A DNA stretch of 64,000 nucleotides from NCBI GenBank assembly GCA_001414485.1, contig LLEY01000054.1, positions 248,001-312,000 on the forward strand, given 5' to 3'. Positions 59,041 through 64,000 of the stretch are shown in pieces. Both the position numbers and the translations under genes were made by a program. Under the pieces are notes generated by a model. It worked only from the letters and a program-made list of their open reading frames with translations. It made no database searches and was not told the DNA's origin. Every line of letters begins with the position of its first letter. Within the stretch, counting starts at the first letter, position 1. Origin of the DNA: Calycina herbarum (Eukaryota; Ascomycota; Leotiomycetes; Helotiales; Pezizellaceae).

Positions 59041-62000
59041 CGACTAGACGGCAAGCCCGCATCAGGAAACCGCGACCGCCTGTATCAGGCAAGGCGCGTG
59101 CACAGGCCTATCACCGCTTTCGCGGGGTATAAGAGTCTCGTTTTCCCATCGCTGGCTGTCTATCTCCCTCTCCCTCTTCTAACAGCCCAACGACCTACCT
59201 TACAACGCTCAGTGCTCGCTCTTTATATATACTTAGCCCCTTTGCCTAGACGCTTCCCATTTTCCTACCAAGCGCCCCTGATCGGCTACGCCGTAGTTCT
59301 AAAGGTCACTGCCAGGGTGGTGTAGGGCAGCTTCGACTATAATCCGCGATTGCCCTTCACTGCCTCGACGCTCCTAAGCAGCTACGACGTTGATCCATTC
59401 CCCAGCCCGTCTCGTACTAGCTGAGTTACGAGCTTAGCAGGCGTCTAAACCCATTTGCAATCTGCCTCATCGCTGTATAATCACCGTCCCTTATAGTAGC
59501 GCCTCCGGATATTAAGATACCGCGGATTTGGCCTCTACTTATAGGCACTATAGCCAGTTGTAAAAAGGCCTTATGTTAACGCGGCCTTGCTTCTGCCTAG
59601 CAGCGCATTAGGCAGATAACGCGGTGGCAGCTTCATAGTGAGTCTCTCTTCTTGTCGAGGCGCATTTCGCATTCGTCTTAATTGTGTAGATATAAGCTGA
59701 TTTATATTAGTAGGATCGTATAATACACCCTCTATAGTCTTAAATCAGATCTCACGATTAGACTGTGCCAGCTTTACGCTTAGAAGCTGAGACGCTGACG
59801 ACGGGGGAGACAAGTCTACCTCGAGCGTTTAGACAGCTAGATATAACGGCATCCTCGATTATACGATCCCTCTAATTTCCTACATACCTACGGCGTCGCC
59901 GGTGATCGAGAAAATATACTAAGATCGGCCGATCGTAGTAGACAGCGTAGTAGAGTTGGTCGAGGATAGGCATCTTCTAGTATAAGAGTATAGGATCGGA
60001 TAGTGTTAATACCTTATAACTAGCTGGATTTCTTAGTATAAGATTAGTAGTATTAATATCGAGGCGTTTTTAAGCTTACGTTAGAAGAGGGGAGGAGAGC
60101 ATAGTAGGAGTGTACGGCGGGCTAGAGAGAGTATCTAGGTTTTATAAAAAGCTTATATAAATACTTTGATTTCTAGTTCCTACTATCTTTTATAGTCTAG
60201 CTATATAACTAATAGGAAATTAAGTATTTCTTAACTACTCTAAATCAATTTCCACCTACTCGAGATAGCTACTTTTGCCTCGATTTCGTATACTTATATA
60301 CCGACCGCTCTCTACTCTAAGAAAAGGGATTTCTACTATAAACCTGCTTAGAAGCTCTAGTACGTAAGATCGAACAGTATAGTAATTAATAGCTCCCGAC
60401 TACTAGTAGTAGCTAATAGTAATAGAGACTACGGGTCTGAAATTTAAGGTATATTATAAGATAGAGGTGTTTAGCTATAGTAGTAGCACCGGTGACAGCA
60501 ACGACTTTCTAACTATCGAAGAGATATTATATACTATATTATAAAAGAACAGCTTTATAATATTAGACTCGAGTATAGAAAATACAGTTCTAGGAGTTAG
60601 AAGGTTAGCTTTAAAGAAGAGAGATCGCTCTATCGCTTATAATAGGCTAGTATTAGACGATAATTTAGATAGAAGTCTAGGTAAGCGAGCTTATAATCCT
60701 TTATTATAGAATAGACTCTAATTCCCTCTACTATAGTATAGATAATCTAATTATACTACTACTAAACAACGACTCGAGTATCTCTAAAGTTAAAACTAAA
60801 GACGTTACTCTTTATACTAAAAGTATAATATCTAAGATAAGTCTTATTAGTAGCTTAGAGACTACTTAGGAGTTATAGCTTATAGAGCTAGAAGCTTTAG
60901 CGTCTGATTCTATACGCTCTTATAATCCTCTTTTAGAACTCTTAAATAAGCTATTATATAATCTTATTAATATATAAGGTCTCTATATATATTTTACTCG
61001 CTCTCGAGGCTAGTTTATAACGTTAATAGAGAAACAACTTAATTAAGAGAGTTATCTTTATATTAGTTAAGATAAAGCAGACGAATATAAGCTAGTTCGC
61101 TCTAGACTTGAAAATTTCTCTATCGAAGAGAGAGAGAGAGTAGTAGAAGATAGACTAGAATAAGAATAAAGCTAATAATAAAGATAAGAGATCGTAGTAA
61201 GAAATAGATAATATAGCAGTAGTAGTAATAGCTAAGAGAGTTAGTAATACTCTTCTATCTAGTATAGAGTATAGAAGCCTAAGATTAGCTAAGTAATAGT
61301 AATTACTCTCTAATAGCGATCTATCTCTAGAGCTAAGTTAGAATAGAGAGAGAAGCGACAGTTATAGTAACGACGAGCTTAATAGCACTGAATTAGACGA
61401 TAATAAACTACGTTCTATAAAGTAGAAACAACTGTTCTTATCTAGCGACGGTCTAATATATAAGAAGCGTAAGTACTATCTTTAGTAGAAGTCTACCTAC
61501 TAATATAAACTATACTCTAAGCCTTATAGACGCTTGTCTAAGTTATACTCTCTACTTAGTTAGAGCTTAAAGGTTACTACCGCCTCTAGTACTAATAGTT
61601 AACTACTATTACTAACGTCTTCTATATTAGAAACTATAGATATAGAGTTACTCTCTAAGTATAGTAGATTTTTAAGAGACGTCTTACTAATACTAACTAA
61701 AATTATATTCCGTCTATAATCTTCGTACTCTTTCTCCTTTATAGTAATAGTCTAGAAGAGTTATAATAAGCGAAGAGTTTCTTTTAGCTAGCTTATCTAA
61801 CTTATTAAGAGTATTAGCTATATTAGAAAAATTAATAACTTTATAATTAAACTACTATAGAAACACTTATTTCTCTTAACTAGCTTTAGCTAATATCTAT
61901 TACTCTAGCTTATATCTAGTAGTACGACTATATTAACTCTAGTAAAAGTAAACTATATTAATAATAATATAACGTGATTCTAACTCCGGTATAGTAGAGC

Positions 62001-62658
62001 TATTAATATAGCAGAAGCTATTATACTATAAGAAATTAAGCCTTCTAGTAGCGATAATAGTAGTAGTTTAAGTAATAGTAATTATATCTCTAATAGTAAT
62101 AATAATAAATATTTAAATAAAGATAAGTAGAATCTTCTAAGAACTAAGAAGAATATTCTATAGAACTCTTTAAACAAGTAGTACTTATAAATATATAAGA
62201 AAGAAAACAAGTCTTAGAGCTAGATCTTCTAGAAATTTCTAAAAAGAATCTTACTTATTATATATACACGCGGGAATATAATCTAGCTTCGAGGTTAATA
62301 GATTTACTTAGATAAGCTTAAAGTAACTATTTATAGCTAAAATTAATTATATTTATATATTTAAAGAAGTTATCTACTTTAATAGTATACTAGTAGTTTT
62401 CTAAGCTATTTAAAGAATATATAGTCTATTATATTTTAAAAAAGTAGAAAATATAAAAGCTAAAGAAGATTCTAAGAAAACGCTTAATATTTAGAAAGCT
62501 TCGAGTTTTACTAATAATATATTAGATAATTTCTTAAATTACTTAAAAAGTAGACTAAATAGATAAATAATATTTAAAACCTAGATAGAAGTTTAAGCTT
62601 TAATAATATTCTTCTAAGCTTAATTATTCTTTATAATTAAAAGTTATTAGAATATTAC
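59041..62658 (+). mobile_element. Unclassified repeat with GC-rich head and long degraded reading
   Basis: The first ~700 bp are comparatively GC-rich with little RIP signature and include a TATA-like stretch near 59,223. From about 60,300 to 62,600 the plus strand reads as a long Gln-, Ser- and Leu-rich protein with many TAG/TAA at probable Gln codons, including a charged segment near 61,400-61,550. I find no reverse transcriptase, integrase, DDE or helicase motif. It may be the head of a LINE, a large DNA element or a captured gene. It is interrupted at 62,659 by a B-family LTR. Confidence 0.4.
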
Positions 62659-62900
62659 TATTAAAAGTTATATCTATAGATTAAGTCTTAGAGTACTCTA
62701 GCGACGTATTTATATAACTACGCTTAGTAATACATAGACGTAATAGAATCTTTAAGAGTACTCTTAGTAGAATACTCTAGAATAAGTAGACTAAGTATAT
62801 AAGTTAATAAGAACTCTAGTTTAGAGAGAATAATCGAATCTTCTTATATATAGACAGCCTCTATAGTCTAATTTATTAGTACTTACTATAAGCTCTAATA
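62659..62900 (+). repeat. 5' LTR of the second element B copy
   Basis: 242 bp, TATTAAAAG...CTCTAATA, co-linear with 54,391-54,632 and the split LTR at 42,302/49,411. The exact length match fixes both boundaries despite heavy C-to-T change. Confidence 0.88.
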
Positions 62901-64000
62901 TTAGATTTGATTCTTCTTAATACTAGAATAATAAGAGCTATTTTAGTAATACTAGAATATAAGAGCTTTTATAGTATTACTAGAATAATAAGAGTCTTTT
63001 TAGTAATACTAGAATATAAGAGCCTGTTTAGTAATACAGGAATATAAGAGCTTTTATAGTAAATACTAAAACTTAAGAGCTTTTATAGTATCTACAGAAT
63101 TTATAAGCTATTTAATAGTATTTATAGAACTTATAAATAATAGAAGAACTATAAGAAAGTAGTATACTAGATAAGCTACCTATCTAGTTCTTATAGTATA
63201 TTTAAGAATAATAAAACTAATTAATAACTACTTAAGAGAATAAACGACTACAGATTATAAACGAGGAAACAAAGACTAAGAAGCTCGCTTACGAATAGTC
63301 TATAACGATAATAAACCTAGAAAGTCTCTTTCTCTACTACTGGAATTCTATAGAGACTTAGATAAGCTAGAAGCTTAGTTATAATAAGTATAAGCTAAAA
63401 TCGAAGTTAACTACTATAGATATACTAAATACGTTAAGTTTTAAATACTTAACAGATTCTTATAAGATAAGACGCTCCGTAGAATAGAAGTATAAGTATA
63501 GAAACAGAGTAAGCTAGAGCTAGCTAATAGTAGTAACTTCTTAGATTAAGTAGAATTTATATTTAGAGACTTATAAGCGAAGGAAAGAGTATAACGAAAG
63601 CTAGAATCCTTTTACTAGAGCTTAAGACTATTCTTAGAAGCTTTTATAGAATAGCAGGCCTTACTTATAGAATTAGAAGAGAGATTATAGCTCGACGATA
63701 CGAAGAAGTTATCTCTTAACCGATTCCTAAGTAACGAGCTAGTTAAGGTAATAATTACAGTTCCTTCTTAACTAGACTTTAAGTCTTACTACTCTATTAT
63801 CAAGGAAACAGACGACTACTTAAGAGTGTATAAAGTCTGAATATACCGGCCTAGGAACTAGCTAAACCTAGGAATACTATAGATCTCTTAGAAATAACTT
63901 ATAAATACTATATAGTAGAGAATAGATAATAAAATCGCTAATAGACTAAACGTTACCTATAAAGCGTCTATAGAGGATATAGACTAGGAATTAGCATCTA
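62659..64000 (+). mobile_element. Second copy of LTR element B, running off the right edge
   Basis: It begins with a 242-bp LTR (62,659-62,900), the same length as the LTRs of element B, then a 28-29-bp repeat leader (about 62,917-63,090) and gag-like sequence co-linear with 49,600-50,470. It is more RIP-degraded than the first copy in the LTR. The 3' part lies outside the window. Confidence 0.88.

Noticed and set aside
59098..59325. 75-codon plus-strand frame in the GC-rich head
   Set aside because: No domain and no homologous frame that I recognise; probably chance in a less mutated sequence.
59041..59700. Possible ribosomal RNA gene fragment because of its GC-rich, structured look
   Set aside because: No recognisable conserved rRNA core sequence could be found on either strand.

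Overview
The window reads as nuclear DNA of a filamentous ascomycete (Pezizomycotina; Leotiomycetes is a guess from the look of the proteins, not something I could test). Three things support this. Introns are short (49-116 bp), GT-AG, mostly with CTAAC/CTAAT branch sites. The proteins are of typical ascomycete types. The repeats carry the signature of repeat-induced point mutation (RIP): CpA/TpG is depleted, TpA is abundant, and Gln codons have become TAG/TAA stops while the remaining frame still reads as transposon protein.

Layout. About 1-20,560 is an AT-rich, RIP-degraded block of nested retrotransposons. About 20,600-41,200 is a normal-composition gene island. About 41,220-64,000 is a second nested transposon block. 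In the left block a minus-strand Gypsy element (about 600-6,504) abuts a partial chromovirus copy (6,505-9,418). A further Gypsy element (about 9,419-19,900) is split inside its reverse transcriptase by a complete Gypsy element with two 329-bp LTRs and an ATAAT target duplication (11,491-17,409). In the right block a pogo/Fot1-type DNA transposon (41,351-55,979) contains an LTR element (42,302-54,632, 242-bp LTRs, CTATA duplication). Inside that element's 5' LTR sits a chromovirus (42,418-49,280, 462-bp LTRs, GAACC/GAACT duplication), and inside the chromovirus sits a young solo LTR (45,379-45,619, CGAGC duplication). A second pogo/Fot1 element (56,012-58,986), an unclassified repeat (about 59,041-62,658) and the start of another 242-bp-LTR element (62,659 to the edge) follow.

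The gene island carries, left to right: a secreted DUF7907-type protein (minus); a frame-broken DUF3433 membrane-protein gene (minus); a Nudix CoA-diphosphatase-like gene ending in a PTS1-like SKI tripeptide (minus); a beta-carbonic anhydrase (plus, sharing an 822-bp divergent intergenic region with the Nudix gene); an Ams1-type GH38 alpha-mannosidase (plus); and a secreted GH71 alpha-1,3-glucanase (plus). I rebuilt exon structures for the last four; all exon phases close. These genes do not form an evident pathway or biosynthetic cluster. Ams1 and GH71 are both glycan hydrolases but act in different compartments. The island flanks (20.6-24.4 kb and 37.2-41.2 kb) contain no gene I can support.

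I did not find a convincing new defence, toxin or signalling system. The most unusual content is the four-level nested transposon stack, the unclassified repeat at 59-62.6 kb and a diverged duplicated segment at 37.7-40.1 kb.
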